From NCBI RefSeq assembly GCF_001424945.1, contig NZ_LMCW01000068.1, positions 1,318 through 65,317 of the forward strand: a stretch of 64,000 bases of DNA. The letters are read 5' to 3'. This document shows, one piece after another, positions 32,907 through 42,542 of this stretch; the stretch's first letter is position 1, and every line of letters starts with the position of its first letter. Position numbers and translations under genes: made by a program. Source of the stretch: Rhizobium sp. Root1203 (GTDB lineage: Bacteria; Pseudomonadota; Alphaproteobacteria; Rhizobiales; Rhizobiaceae). The notes under the pieces are model-generated. The model did not search any database. It saw only the letters and a program-made list of their open reading frames with translations, and was not told the DNA's origin.

Positions 32907-35900
32907 ATGAACTTTTCAGCCTGGTCAATCCGAAATCCCATCGCGCCGCTTCTGGCCTTTGCCCTGCTGCTTTTCGTAGGCATTCAGGCCTTCAACAAGC
33001 TGCCGATCACGCGATTCCCGAACATCGACGTTCCGCTCGTCTCGGTCGTGGTGACGCAGAGCGGCGCATCTCCGGCCGAACTCGAAATGCAGGTGACGAA
33101 GGAGATCGAAGACGCCGTCGCCAGCATCACCGGCATCGACGAAATCCAGTCGACGGTCACCGACGGCCAGTCGCAGACCGTCATCATGTTCCGCATGGAA
33201 GTACCGACGGAACAGGCCGTGCAGGACACCAAGGACGCGATCGACCGTATCCGCGGCGATCTGCCGGCCAATGTCGACGAGCCGATCGTTTCCAAGATCG
33301 ACGTCGAAGGCCAGGCGATCCAGACCTTCGCGGTCTCATCGCCCGATATGACGCTCGAGGAGCTTTCCTGGTTCGTTGACGACACCGTCAAGCGCGCGCT
33401 GCAGGGTCAGACCGGTATCGGTCGCGTCGACCGCTACGGCGGCGCCGACCGCGAGGTGCGCATCGAGCTCAACCCCGACAAGCTCAACGCCTACGGCATC
33501 ACCGCCGCAAGCGTGAACCAGCAGCTTCGCGGCACCAACGTCGACCTCGGCTCCGGCCGCGGCCAGGTCGCCGGCAGCGAGCAGGCGATCCGCGTGCTCG
33601 GCGACGCCCGCAATGTTGCGGAACTGGCCAATACGACGATCGCGCTGCCGAACGGCCGCTTCGTCAAGGTCTCCGACCTCGGCGCCATCAAGGACACCTA
33701 CGAGGAGCCGAAATCCTTCTCGCGCTTCAACGATACGCCTGTGGTCACCTTCGGCGTATTCCGCTCGAAGGGTGCCAGCGAGGTCAGCGTCGCGGAAACC
33801 GTATCGAAGAGCCTCGAAAAGGTGCGGGCCGAGAACCCGAACGTGAACATCGAGCTGATCGATGACTCGGTCTATTTCACCTACGGCAACTACGAAGCAG
33901 CCATGCATACGCTGCTCGAGGGCGCCCTGCTCGCCATCGTCGTCGTGTTCCTGTTCCTGCGGAACTGGCGCGCGACGCTGATCTCGGCCGTCGCGTTGCC
34001 GCTGTCTGCGATCCCGACGTTCTGGATCATGGATCTGATGGGCTTCTCGCTGAACCTCGTCAGCTTCCTGGCATTGACGCTGGCGACCGGTATTCTCGTC
34101 GATGACGCGATCGTCGAGATCGAGAACATTGCCCGCCATATCAAGATGGGCAAGACACCCTACCGCGCCGCCATCGAGGCCGCCGACGAAATCGGTCTCG
34201 CGGTTATCGCCACGACGTTCACGATCATCGCCGTCTTCGTGCCGGTGTCGTTCATGCCGGGCATTCCCGGCCAGTACTTCATCCAGTTCGGCCTGACGGT
34301 GGCCTTCTCCGTCTTCTTCTCGCTGATGGTCGCCCGCCTCATCACACCGATGATGGCAGCGTATCTCATGAGTCCGGAAGACGGCATCGAGGATCACCAC
34401 GACAATGACGGCTGGTTCTTCCGCGGCTACACGCGGCTCGTGCGCGCCACGACCAGCCGCTGGTGGACCCGCTACGCTACACTGATTGCTGCAATCGGCT
34501 TCCTTATCGGCTCGATGGCGCTGCTTGCGCAGGTGCCGGGCAGCTTCCTGCCGCCAGAAGACGCGTCCCGCATCGTCCTCTCGGTCGAACTGCCGCCGAA
34601 CGCGACACTCGACGACACCGAGGCGACCACCGACGAAGTCTTCAAGAACGTCGAGGGAATCAATGGCGTCGAAAGCGTCTTCGTGCTCGGCGGCGCATCG
34701 CCGAAGGGCGATCTCGAACTGCGGCGTGCAACGGTAACGCTGGCCCTGCAGAAGCTCGATCAGTCTCTTGTAAAGAAGCTTGTGAACGATTTCCTCGGAT
34801 CGATCCCGGTCATTGGCCCACACCTCCCCAAGGTCGAGGTTCACGGTCGTGTCCGCCCGCAATGGGATATCGAGAAGGAAGTCTTTGCCAAGCTCCGCCA
34901 CATCCCCGACGTCCGCATCCTGAAGCTCAACGACCGCGGCGAGCGTGACCTTTCGTTCAACTTCCTCTCCAAGAACGAGAAGGATCTGAGCAATGCCGTC
35001 GGCATTCTGGAAGGGAAGCTGCGTGCCGACCCGTCGCTGGCAAACGTCAGCGCCGATGGTGCACTGCCCCGTCCGGAACTGCAGGTTCGCCCGCGCAAGG
35101 ATCAGGCTGCCCGCCTCGGAATCACGCCGCAGCAGATCTCGGAGACCATCCGGGTCGCTACGATCGGCGATATCGACGCAGCGCTTGCCAAGATCAACCT
35201 CGACGATCGCCAGATCCCGATCCGCGTGCAGGCTTCGCTCGACATGCGGCGCGATCTTGCCGCTCTCCGGGCGCTGAAGATCCAGACGGCCAGCGGAGGA
35301 ACCGTTCCGCTCGCGACCGTCGCGGATATCGATTATTCGGAAGGCGTAAGCTCGATCAAGCGCAACAACCGAAACCGTGTCGTCTCGATCGGCTCCGATT
35401 TGCCTCAGGGCGTCGCGCTCGACACGGCATCGGCCCGCTTCCGCGATATCGTCAAGGACGCCAACATTCCGCCCACGGTCCAGCTTGTCGAAAGCGGCGA
35501 CACCAAGGTGCAGAAGGAAATGCAGCAGAGCTTCGTCAATGCCATGTTGATGGGTCTGATGCTGGTGCTGACCGTGCTGGTCCTGCTCTTCAAGGACGTG
35601 ATCCAGCCCTTCACCATCCTCTTCTCGCTGCCGCTTGCAATCGGTGGCGTGGCCGTCGGCCTGCTGGTCACGAACAACCCGCTCTCGATGCCGGTGCTGA
35701 TCGGCATCCTCATGCTGATGGGCATCGTCACGAAGAACGCGATCCTGCTTGTCGATTTCGCCATCGAAATGCGCCATCGCGGCATGCAGCGCGTCGAAGC
35801 CATGGTGGAGGCTGGGCGCAAGCGTGCCCGCCCGATCATCATGACCTCGATCGCAATGTCGGCGGGTATGCTGCCGTCGGCGCTCGGCGTCGGCGAAGGC

Positions 35901-36203
35901 GGCTCGTTCCGCGCACCGATGGCGATTGCGGTGATCGGCGGCATCATCGTGTCGACGGTGCTTTCGCTGGTGGTCGTGCCCTCGTTCTTCCTGATCATGG
36001 ACGACCTGTCCCGCCTCCTCGGCTGGATGTTCGGCCGACTGGTCGGCAAGAAGGATCAGGAAGAACTGCCGCTGTCGCGCGAAGAACTCACGGAGGCCGT
36101 CGGCGCCCTCGACGACCGGGTCACCGCCATCGAGAAGCCGGACAGCAAGCGCGGCAAATCCGGCGGCAACGTCGTCCGGCTCCCCCCCTTCGCGGCGGAG
36201 TAG
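32907..36203 (+). CDS. RND family efflux pump, inner membrane subunit
   Basis: This 1098-residue proton-driven pump of the HAE-1/AcrB superfamily has the twelve-helix layout with two large periplasmic loops. The proton-relay segment ATGILVDDAIVEIENIARHI has the paired aspartates of helix 4. The motifs NFSAWSIRNPIAPLLAFALL at the start and MGIVTKNAILLVDFAIEMRH late are typical. It is slightly longer than AcrB because of a charged C-terminal tail. The substrate is unknown. A strong terminator follows. Confidence 0.93.
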   Translation: MNFSAWSIRNPIAPLLAFALLLFVGIQAFNKLPITRFPNIDVPLVSVVVTQSGASPAELEMQVTKEIEDAVASITGIDEIQSTVTDGQSQTVIMFRMEVPTEQAVQDTKDAIDRIRGDLPANVDEPIVSKIDVEGQAIQTFAVSSPDMTLEELSWFVDDTVKRALQGQTGIGRVDRYGGADREVRIELNPDKLNAYGITAASVNQQLRGTNVDLGSGRGQVAGSEQAIRVLGDARNVAELANTTIALPNGRFVKVSDLGAIKDTYEEPKSFSRFNDTPVVTFGVFRSKGASEVSVAETVSKSLEKVRAENPNVNIELIDDSVYFTYGNYEAAMHTLLEGALLAIVVVFLFLRNWRATLISAVALPLSAIPTFWIMDLMGFSLNLVSFLALTLATGILVDDAIVEIENIARHIKMGKTPYRAAIEAADEIGLAVIATTFTIIAVFVPVSFMPGIPGQYFIQFGLTVAFSVFFSLMVARLITPMMAAYLMSPEDGIEDHHDNDGWFFRGYTRLVRATTSRWWTRYATLIAAIGFLIGSMALLAQVPGSFLPPEDASRIVLSVELPPNATLDDTEATTDEVFKNVEGINGVESVFVLGGASPKGDLELRRATVTLALQKLDQSLVKKLVNDFLGSIPVIGPHLPKVEVHGRVRPQWDIEKEVFAKLRHIPDVRILKLNDRGERDLSFNFLSKNEKDLSNAVGILEGKLRADPSLANVSADGALPRPELQVRPRKDQAARLGITPQQISETIRVATIGDIDAALAKINLDDRQIPIRVQASLDMRRDLAALRALKIQTASGGTVPLATVADIDYSEGVSSIKRNNRNRVVSIGSDLPQGVALDTASARFRDIVKDANIPPTVQLVESGDTKVQKEMQQSFVNAMLMGLMLVLTVLVLLFKDVIQPFTILFSLPLAIGGVAVGLLVTNNPLSMPVLIGILMLMGIVTKNAILLVDFAIEMRHRGMQRVEAMVEAGRKRARPIIMTSIAMSAGMLPSALGVGEGGSFRAPMAIAVIGGIIVSTVLSLVVVPSFFLIMDDLSRLLGWMFGRLVGKKDQEELPLSREELTEAVGALDDRVTAIEKPDSKRGKSGGNVVRLPPFAAE

Positions 36204-36218
36204 CGTTCCAAAGATACA

Positions 36219-36250
36219 AAGGCCGGGGCCCGCCCCGGCCTTCTCTTTTT
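36219..36250 (+). terminator. Rho-independent terminator of the RND operon
   Basis: AAGGCCGGGG pairs with CCCCGGCCTT (36219-36242), followed by CTCTTTTT, directly after the pump gene. Confidence 0.9.
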
Positions 36251-36259
36251 CATCAGGAA

Positions 36260-36273
36260 TTGATCGAGATCAA
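36260..36273. promoter_or_regulatory. FNR/FixK-type anaerobox upstream of the Crp/Fnr gene
   Basis: TTGATCGAGATCAA is a perfect TTGAT-N4-ATCAA box. It lies 80 nt before the start of the Crp/Fnr regulator, a normal distance for an activator site. Low-oxygen activation by FnrN/FixK or autoregulation is predicted. Confidence 0.75.
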
Positions 36274-36352
36274 ATCCTGAACCCCATTCTCCGGTTATCC
36301 TTGCCAATATGTCGCGGGAGGTGGCTCTCGCCGCGCAACCAGGGAGAAACTG

Positions 36353-37036
36353 ATGAACCAAGGTCTGAAATTAAGCAGTTCGCAAAGGGCGGTGCTCGGG
36401 GGTGCCTCGATCGCTTCGGGGCTCGACGCCGATGAGCGCGATGCTCTTCTGTCCTGTGCCGTTTCCGTCCGCTATGAGAGCCAGGATATCCTGTTCTACG
36501 AAGCCGAGACTGCGCACCACTTCTACTGCGTGCTGAGTGGTTATGTCAGGCTGTACCGGCTGGGCGCCGACGGGCGTGCGGCGGACCTCAGCATCTGCGA
36601 ACCGGGCGACAGCTTCGGCGAGTGCCTGATCCTGTCCGGCGAAGGCTATAACTACAGCGCACACGCGATGGATCATGCGATCCTCGCACGCTTCGACCTG
36701 GCAAAGGTCAGGGAACTGCTTGCCGAGCGACCGCGCATCGCCACCGCCATCATGCGCAGCCTCTCCAGGCATTTGCTGTCGACGCTGGATTGCCTGGCGA
36801 GCGACCGCATGCAGACCGCGCCGCAGCGCGTTGCAAACTATCTGCTGACCCATTCGGAGAAGGACGGTGCGGCGGCCTCCCTGCGGCTGCCGTTTCAGAA
36901 GAGCCTGCTCGCGCGCAAGCTTGGCCTAGCGCCGGAAGCGCTTTCCCGCGCCTTTTCAGCCCTGCGCACGGTCGGCGTCACCGTTCAGGGCCGTGCCATC
37001 GCGATCGACGATGTCGACGCGCTGAGGCATATCTGA
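36353..37036 (+). CDS. Crp/Fnr family transcriptional regulator
   Basis: This 227-residue protein has a cyclic-nucleotide-like sensor domain (about 30-145, with GDSFGECLILSG) and a winged helix-turn-helix (about 165-225, LPFQKSLLARKLGLAPEALS). It lacks the N-terminal cysteine cluster of oxygen-sensing Fnr, so it resembles the FixK, Dnr and NnrR type whose signal is indirect or is NO. The recognition helix and the upstream anaerobox suggest it works at TTGAT-N4-ATCAA sites. It is monocistronic. Confidence 0.85.
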   Translation: MNQGLKLSSSQRAVLGGASIASGLDADERDALLSCAVSVRYESQDILFYEAETAHHFYCVLSGYVRLYRLGADGRAADLSICEPGDSFGECLILSGEGYNYSAHAMDHAILARFDLAKVRELLAERPRIATAIMRSLSRHLLSTLDCLASDRMQTAPQRVANYLLTHSEKDGAAASLRLPFQKSLLARKLGLAPEALSRAFSALRTVGVTVQGRAIAIDDVDALRHI

Positions 37037-37049
37037 AACCGGGCGAGCC

Positions 37050-37655
37050 TTAGTCCGCGACGGACACATCGGGCGCCACGGAGCCGATATTGTAGCCTTC
37101 AAGCTGGGCGGTCGCGGCGTCGGGGGAGGAAAAATACAGGATCGTGGCCGTTCCTGGCGTTACCGGAATGACGCGCGACGGCGGAAGGTCGAGAAACTCG
37201 TGGCAGGCCGCCCTGATCACCCCACCATGCACCACCGCCAGCAGATCGCCCTCGGCTTTCGCCAGCCAGTGACGGACTCCATCGGAGATCCTCTTACGAA
37301 AGACCCACCATGCTTCGCCCCTGTCCGGGGTGTAGGTGCCCGCGCGCCAGGCTTTGTAGTCTTCGGGTCGCTGCTCGAGCAGTTCGGCCTTTGTCCGGCC
37401 CGTCCACTCTCCCATATCGAGCTCCCGCAGCCTCGCATCCGAAGGGGCGTTCGGATGACCGATCAATGCAACAGTCTGACGCGTACGTCCGAGATCGGAC
37501 GATATGACGTGAGCTGGTGACAGCGCACGGGCATAAGCGCGAAAGCGGCGAGCCTGCTCGATACCGCGTTCCGAGAGTTCGGAATTATCCTGTCCCTGAA
37601 GGCGCTGCTGCGCGTTCCAGAGGGTTTCACCGTGACGAAGAAGAATGAGCCGCAT
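37050..37655 (-). CDS. Histidine phosphatase family protein (phosphoglycerate mutase-like)
   Basis: This 201-residue protein has the LRHGETLWNAQQRLQG motif with the nucleophile His8, and VVHGGVIRA supplies the second histidine. Such enzymes remove phosphate from sugars, nucleotides or cobalamin precursors. Its start meets the stop of the upstream ABC ATPase gene, so it is the last gene of the RpiR-regulated importer locus. This suggests that a phosphorylated compound is handled. The substrate is inferred, not seen. Confidence 0.85.
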   Translation of the reverse strand: MRLILLRHGETLWNAQQRLQGQDNSELSERGIEQARRFRAYARALSPAHVISSDLGRTRQTVALIGHPNAPSDARLRELDMGEWTGRTKAELLEQRPEDYKAWRAGTYTPDRGEAWWVFRKRISDGVRHWLAKAEGDLLAVVHGGVIRAACHEFLDLPPSRVIPVTPGTATILYFSSPDAATAQLEGYNIGSVAPDVSVAD

Positions 37656-38752
37656 CAGTTGATCCTGTGGCCATCGAGAGAAAAAACGGCATCCGGCCGG
37701 CGTATGAATGAAAGTGTCACCGGGTCTCCTGGTACCGCAGAATAATGGCCCTGTGCCATGGCAGTGACCCGCAGGCCGTCGATCACGGCCGTCACCATTG
37801 TCTGGCCAGCGATCGGCGCGGCCTCGGCAAAGCGGGCAACGACCGAAGGCGCGCCATCGACCTTGCCGACGGCCACATCCTCAGCGCGGTACAAAAGCTG
37901 CGCCTCGGCGAGAGCCGGAGCCAGGCTGGCATCGACCATGGTGCTTCCCGCAAAGGCGAAGTGATCCACCTGCCGCCTAACGGGGATCAGGTTGGCCGGC
38001 GGTGTTCCGAGAAAGGTTGCGACGAAGGCGGTTTCCGGTGCGCGCAGAAGGTCGGCGGGCCTTCCGAACTGCTCGACGCTGCCGCCGTTAAGAACAGCAA
38101 CATGGGTCGCCATCGTCATCGCTTCGACCTGATCATGGGTTACGTAGACGGAGGTCGCTTTAGTCGCGCGGTGAATCCGCATCAGTTCGCTGCGCATCTC
38201 GATGCGCAGCTTGGCATCGAGGTTGGACAACGGCTCGTCAAAGAGAAGAATACCGGGTCTCGGGGCGATGGTACGGGCAATAGCGACCCGCTGTTGCTGT
38301 CCGCCTGAAATCTCAGCGGGATATCGATCGGCGAGCACCTCTATACCAAGCAGAGACAGTACCTCGCGCACGCGGGCGTCGCGTTGCTCCTTCGACCACC
38401 TGGCAACTTTCAGCGGCCAGGCGATGTTTCCTGCGACTGTCATATGGGGCCAGAGTGCGTAGCTTTGAAAAACCAGACCCGCATTGCGCGACCCCGCGTC
38501 CGCGACAATGCCGCCTGTACCGCTCGATACCGTCTTCCCGACGAAATTGATCTCTCCTTCCGTTGGTGCCTCAAGACCGGCCAGCATCCGCAGAAGGGTC
38601 GATTTTCCGCATCCGGACGGTCCCACAAGCACGAGGAAGGCCCCAGTGGGAACAGACAGGTTGATGTCGGATACAGCGGTAAAGGACCCGAAACGCTTGA
38701 CGAGGTTCTTGATCTGAATAGCTATGTTCACGTCGATCGGCGCGTTGATCAT
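37655..38752 (-). CDS. ABC transporter ATP-binding protein (Fe3+/polyamine/phosphonate type)
   Basis: This 365-residue ATPase of the FbpC/PotA branch has Walker A GPSGCGKSTLLRM, signature ISGGQQQRVAIARTI, Walker B ILLFDEPLSNLD and a C-terminal TOBE-like domain (about 270-360). It overlaps the permease gene upstream by 4 nt (ATGA) and abuts the phosphatase gene. The start is ATG 38752. Confidence 0.9.
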   Translation of the reverse strand: MINAPIDVNIAIQIKNLVKRFGSFTAVSDINLSVPTGAFLVLVGPSGCGKSTLLRMLAGLEAPTEGEINFVGKTVSSGTGGIVADAGSRNAGLVFQSYALWPHMTVAGNIAWPLKVARWSKEQRDARVREVLSLLGIEVLADRYPAEISGGQQQRVAIARTIAPRPGILLFDEPLSNLDAKLRIEMRSELMRIHRATKATSVYVTHDQVEAMTMATHVAVLNGGSVEQFGRPADLLRAPETAFVATFLGTPPANLIPVRRQVDHFAFAGSTMVDASLAPALAEAQLLYRAEDVAVGKVDGAPSVVARFAEAAPIAGQTMVTAVIDGLRVTAMAQGHYSAVPGDPVTLSFIRRPDAVFSLDGHRIN

Positions 38753-40494
38753 GATTGTTTCCACTTTTGGACGCGGCTCTGAAGAAGCTCCGCGAGAACG
38801 GATGCGGCAAGGCATACTACCAGGATGATGAGCGTGATTGCGTTCGCAAACTGCATGAAACCTTCTGCCGCATAGCGATAGGCGACCATGCTGAGCACTG
38901 GTGATGTCGAGGTAAAGAGCAGTACGACCAGCGACAGATCCCTGACCATTTTGACGAACACAAGGATGGCGCCCGCACCCAACCCACGAATTGCGAGGGG
39001 GAACGTGATGACCGCCAGCCGGCGCAAGGGACCTGCGCCGGTGAGGCGGGCACTTTCCTCGATATCGGCAGAAATCTGGCCGAGAACAGATCGCCCGGAC
39101 TGAACGGCAAACGGCAGATTATGCGCCGACGCTGCGAGCACCAGCAGAAGGAAGGTGCCATACAGCGAAGGGAGCGGGCCAATGGGCGCTCCGTAGAGTG
39201 CGATGTAGGCGGCGGCAAAGGCGATGCTCGGAACAAGCAACGGAGTGAAGGCGAGCTGGCTGAGCACTTTTGCGAGGAGGCTGCCACGTCGCTGTACGAT
39301 CGTATAGGCAAGCGCCAGCCCCAGAAGCATCGTCGTTATCGCGACAACGATACCAAGCCGGATGGTATTCCAGAGCGCTTCGAGCAGCACAGGGTTACGG
39401 AAGATGCCCGCCTGACCTTGCGCGATCTCGCCGCCGCCCTCCCCGATCCAGAAGGACAGGGTCCAGTTCGAAAACAGCGCGCCACTCTGAGGCGCAAAGC
39501 TCGATGCACCCAGCACCAGAATTGGCGCAACCGTCGTCATGAAACCTATCGACGCTGCAATGGCGAACAGCGGCCAACGCCACGGGCCAAGTGGAAATCG
39601 TTTAGTACGCCCCCCTTTTCCCGTGACGGTAACGAAAGCCTTGCGGCCCGAGACGATCCGGTCGGAAAGCCACAGCAACGTGGCCGAGACGACGATAAGC
39701 AGCAGGGCAAGCACAAAGCCGCGTTCCTGCTGACCTGTCTCGATCAGGCCGAACAGGCGTGTCGACAAGGTCTGCATTCGAACCGGCAGGCCGAGCAAAG
39801 CCGGAGCTGCAAAGTTCGCGACAGCTCCCGCAAAGGTGAGCGAGGAGGCTGCGACCAGAGCCGGCGCGACAACCGGCAGGATAATACCGAAGAAGATGCG
39901 CGATCTCCGTGCACCGGCCATCTGGCCGGCCTCGACCATATCCGCGCCGACTGAACTGAGCGCTGCTGCGATGATGGTGTAGGCCAACGAGTAGTAGTGC
40001 GCGATCAGGACGATCATCGCCGGGACGATACCCCAGGCAAGCCAGTCGGGAATAGCAATCCCGTTGGCCTCGAAGAAGCCGACCGAACCACCGAGTCTGG
40101 AATTCCGGAACAGCGTCCCCCAGGCAAGGGCGGCGGCGAAACTGGGGATCATGTAAGGCAATGTCCCCACCAACCCCAGCAGACGACGGCCCGGAACGTC
40201 GGTCAGTACAACGAGCCAGGCAAGAAAGCCGCCGAGCAGCAGACATCCTGCGGCGACACCGAAGCCGAGCAGCATGGTATTCAGGAGCGGCCGCCACCAG
40301 AGGTTCATCGACAGGGGGCTGAAGAGAACCGCCTGCCAGGCAGCGAGACCTTCCGGCGTCAAAGTCGACGTCAGAATGCGAAGCAGCGGCGCAACGACGA
40401 GAAGCGTGCAGATCGCGATCAAAATGGCGGGCATGAGGAGGCTGCTTCGGAACAGCCAGCTGCCCGACGGCATGGATATGGATGGGGATGACAT
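38749..40494 (-). CDS. ABC transporter permease, double-length (FbpB type)
   Basis: This 581-residue permease has twelve predicted helices in two six-helix halves (about 15-275 and 310-575), each with an EAA-like coupling loop (VEAGQMAGARRSRIFFGIIL and EESARLTGAGPLRRLAVITF). Fused permeases of this kind serve Fe3+ and 2-aminoethylphosphonate importers. It lies between the binding protein and ATPase genes. Confidence 0.9.
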   Translation of the reverse strand: MSSPSISMPSGSWLFRSSLLMPAILIAICTLLVVAPLLRILTSTLTPEGLAAWQAVLFSPLSMNLWWRPLLNTMLLGFGVAAGCLLLGGFLAWLVVLTDVPGRRLLGLVGTLPYMIPSFAAALAWGTLFRNSRLGGSVGFFEANGIAIPDWLAWGIVPAMIVLIAHYYSLAYTIIAAALSSVGADMVEAGQMAGARRSRIFFGIILPVVAPALVAASSLTFAGAVANFAAPALLGLPVRMQTLSTRLFGLIETGQQERGFVLALLLIVVSATLLWLSDRIVSGRKAFVTVTGKGGRTKRFPLGPWRWPLFAIAASIGFMTTVAPILVLGASSFAPQSGALFSNWTLSFWIGEGGGEIAQGQAGIFRNPVLLEALWNTIRLGIVVAITTMLLGLALAYTIVQRRGSLLAKVLSQLAFTPLLVPSIAFAAAYIALYGAPIGPLPSLYGTFLLLVLAASAHNLPFAVQSGRSVLGQISADIEESARLTGAGPLRRLAVITFPLAIRGLGAGAILVFVKMVRDLSLVVLLFTSTSPVLSMVAYRYAAEGFMQFANAITLIILVVCLAASVLAELLQSRVQKWKQS

Positions 40495-40548
40495 TGAAAA
40501 ACTCCGGGGAGCGCCGACACGCTGTTGATGTCGGGTCGGCGTCCGAGA

Positions 40549-41670
40549 CTACTGCAAGGTGATGATCAGGTCGGCCACGCGATGGCGCGCCATTGCTGTC
40601 TTCGCGGGATTGATCGTCCATGCGTCGAGCTCTTCCAGCTTGACGGAGTCGGGGTTGTCGCTGATCGTTTCGCGCGTGGCATAGTCGCCTGGCACATCGA
40701 ACGGCTTGTATGCCGGTCCGCCCGAGGGACTGTCGTCGCCGAACATGAAGTCGATCAGCAGTCGGGCTGCGGCGGGGTGCGGAGCCTTAGCAGGTATTGC
40801 CAGAACGGCGGGGAAGAGAATGCCGTTGGCCGGCTCGACGTCTTTTGCAACTTGGAGCGCCCAACCTTCCTTCTCGTTGTCACGGCGGTCCGAATAGGTT
40901 CCGAAGCCCACCGGCGGCTGCTTGGCCTTCACGTCGCCGACCGACTTGTTTAGGACGTCGCTGTTGGGAACCAGAATAAGATCGTTGGCGAACAGGTCTT
41001 TGACGAATTGCTCGCCTGCACCCTGAAGGTCGGCATCGACCGCGATATCTTTGCCGAACTGCGCCTTGTATGCCGCAGCCATTTCGCTGGGACGCAGGAC
41101 GATTTCCGTCAGGAGGTCGAGCAGCTCGCCTCGCAGCGACGGATCGACCATCAGCACCTTGCCCTTCCATTCAGGCATGGTGAGCTGCCAGAGATTGGTC
41201 ACAGGCGACCCATTGGGAAAGGCTTTCTCGTTGTACATCAGCACTTTGGTCGACAGGCGGTGAGCCAGCAGCGGCGCTTGATACTGACTGGCGATCTCAT
41301 CGGCGACCCTGGGCGGCACATAGTTCGTAACCGCTCCCTTCGACACGAGCTTTTCCAGCACGACTGGCGTATCGGCAATGTAGAGAACATCGACAGCATG
41401 GACACCCGCCTGTTGCTCGGCTTCAAGCCGGGCAATCTGCTTGGTCGAACTCATATCGAGCCCGATGAAATCGATGCCCGGATACTTCTCCTCAAACGCT
41501 TTCTCGACCTTGGCAATCCGACTCGACAGCGAAAAGATGGTAACGCTGCCCTCCTTCTGGGCCAGTGGCAGCAATTGCTCCGGCTTGATCGCATCAAGGT
41601 CGTTCGCTTGTCCTGCCGCCGGTAGTGCGAACAATCCCGTCACAATGGCAGCCTTGAAAAATTTATGCAT
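40549..41670 (-). CDS. ABC transporter periplasmic substrate-binding protein (Fe3+-type family)
   Basis: This 373-residue protein has a signal peptide (about 1-22, ending GQA before NDLDA) and the type II binding fold (LLPLAQKEGSVTIFSLSSRI, then DVLYIADTPVVLEKLV). Relatives bind Fe3+, phosphonates or phosphorylated sugars. The tyrosine pairs of ferric-binding proteins are not obvious, so iron is not favoured. The start is ATG 41670, with GGAGGAGAT just upstream. It is first in the transporter set, after the rpiR-type gene. Confidence 0.88.
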   Translation of the reverse strand: MHKFFKAAIVTGLFALPAAGQANDLDAIKPEQLLPLAQKEGSVTIFSLSSRIAKVEKAFEEKYPGIDFIGLDMSSTKQIARLEAEQQAGVHAVDVLYIADTPVVLEKLVSKGAVTNYVPPRVADEIASQYQAPLLAHRLSTKVLMYNEKAFPNGSPVTNLWQLTMPEWKGKVLMVDPSLRGELLDLLTEIVLRPSEMAAAYKAQFGKDIAVDADLQGAGEQFVKDLFANDLILVPNSDVLNKSVGDVKAKQPPVGFGTYSDRRDNEKEGWALQVAKDVEPANGILFPAVLAIPAKAPHPAAARLLIDFMFGDDSPSGGPAYKPFDVPGDYATRETISDNPDSVKLEELDAWTINPAKTAMARHRVADLIITLQ

Positions 41671-41699
41671 AAAATCTCCTCCCATTTTATCCTCCTCCT

Positions 41700-42536
41700 T
41701 CAGTCGAAGTCGTTAAACAGCTCCGACAGATTCTCAAGCCTACCGATGATTTCCCGTTCATGGCGGCCTGCGATAGTAAGTACGATGCCATTCACGATCG
41801 CGAATGGGACCGTCGGCGTCTGAAATTCACTCCCCGACCGCCCCCGTGGCGCGGCGAGCATCAACTCCGCCTGCGGATCCATTGTCGGCCCGGCGAGATC
41901 CGAAATCAGGACTGTGCGAGCCCCGACGCGCATGGCATGACGAAGCAGCGGCGCGTAGCTCTGCGGCTGCTTGCGGAATGCCAGCGCGACGACCACGTCT
42001 CCAGCCTCCATGCTCCCCATTCGCTCCGCGATATCGCGCCCTCGCCCGGTCAATGTGATCGTCGTCATGCCGAAACGGTCGAGGCGACGCTGCAGGAAAG
42101 TGGCAACCGAAAGGGCATGCCCCTGGCCGAACACAAACACCCGTCGCCCACCGAAAATCATGTCGGCAGCTTTGTTGATTTCCTCCTGCGAAATCGATCG
42201 CGACAATGTTTCGAGCGCGGACATTTCTGCGTGAATAAGATCTGCAAGGAAGGCCCCGTGTTCAACCTTGGATACAGATCGGCGCATCCGGTTCGCGGCG
42301 TCCTGGCCTTCGAGTACCTCGCGCTGCAATTGCGACCGCAGGTCCGGAAACCCCTTGAAGCCGAGCTTCTGCGCGAGCCGGGTTGCTCCCGCTTCATGGA
42401 CCTGCGCACGTTGTGCAAGCTGCGGACCCGATAGGAAAGCAACCTCTGCCCGATTTTCCATGAGCACGGCGATGATCTTCTGATCGGAATCGGTCAGCTT
42501 GGATGAATGGGTTTTGATGCGTTCAAGAATCGACAT
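41700..42536 (-). CDS. MurR/RpiR family transcriptional regulator
   Basis: This 278-residue protein has an N-terminal helix-turn-helix (about 1-75, FLSGPQLAQRAQVHEAGATR) and a SIS sugar-phosphate-binding domain (about 115-250, RRVFVFGQGHALSVATFLQR). RpiR proteins respond to phosphosugars. It is first in the operon with the ABC genes (30-nt gap), and repeated operator-like motifs lie just upstream, so it probably controls its own locus. Confidence 0.9.
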   Translation of the reverse strand: MSILERIKTHSSKLTDSDQKIIAVLMENRAEVAFLSGPQLAQRAQVHEAGATRLAQKLGFKGFPDLRSQLQREVLEGQDAANRMRRSVSKVEHGAFLADLIHAEMSALETLSRSISQEEINKAADMIFGGRRVFVFGQGHALSVATFLQRRLDRFGMTTITLTGRGRDIAERMGSMEAGDVVVALAFRKQPQSYAPLLRHAMRVGARTVLISDLAGPTMDPQAELMLAAPRGRSGSEFQTPTVPFAIVNGIVLTIAGRHEREIIGRLENLSELFNDFD

Positions 42537-42542
42537 TCACCG

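Noticed and set aside
33336..35777. Long open frame (813 codons) on the minus strand
   Set aside because: It lies wholly antisense to the RND pump gene and gives a His/Asp/Arg-rich low-complexity product typical of shadow frames in GC-rich DNA.
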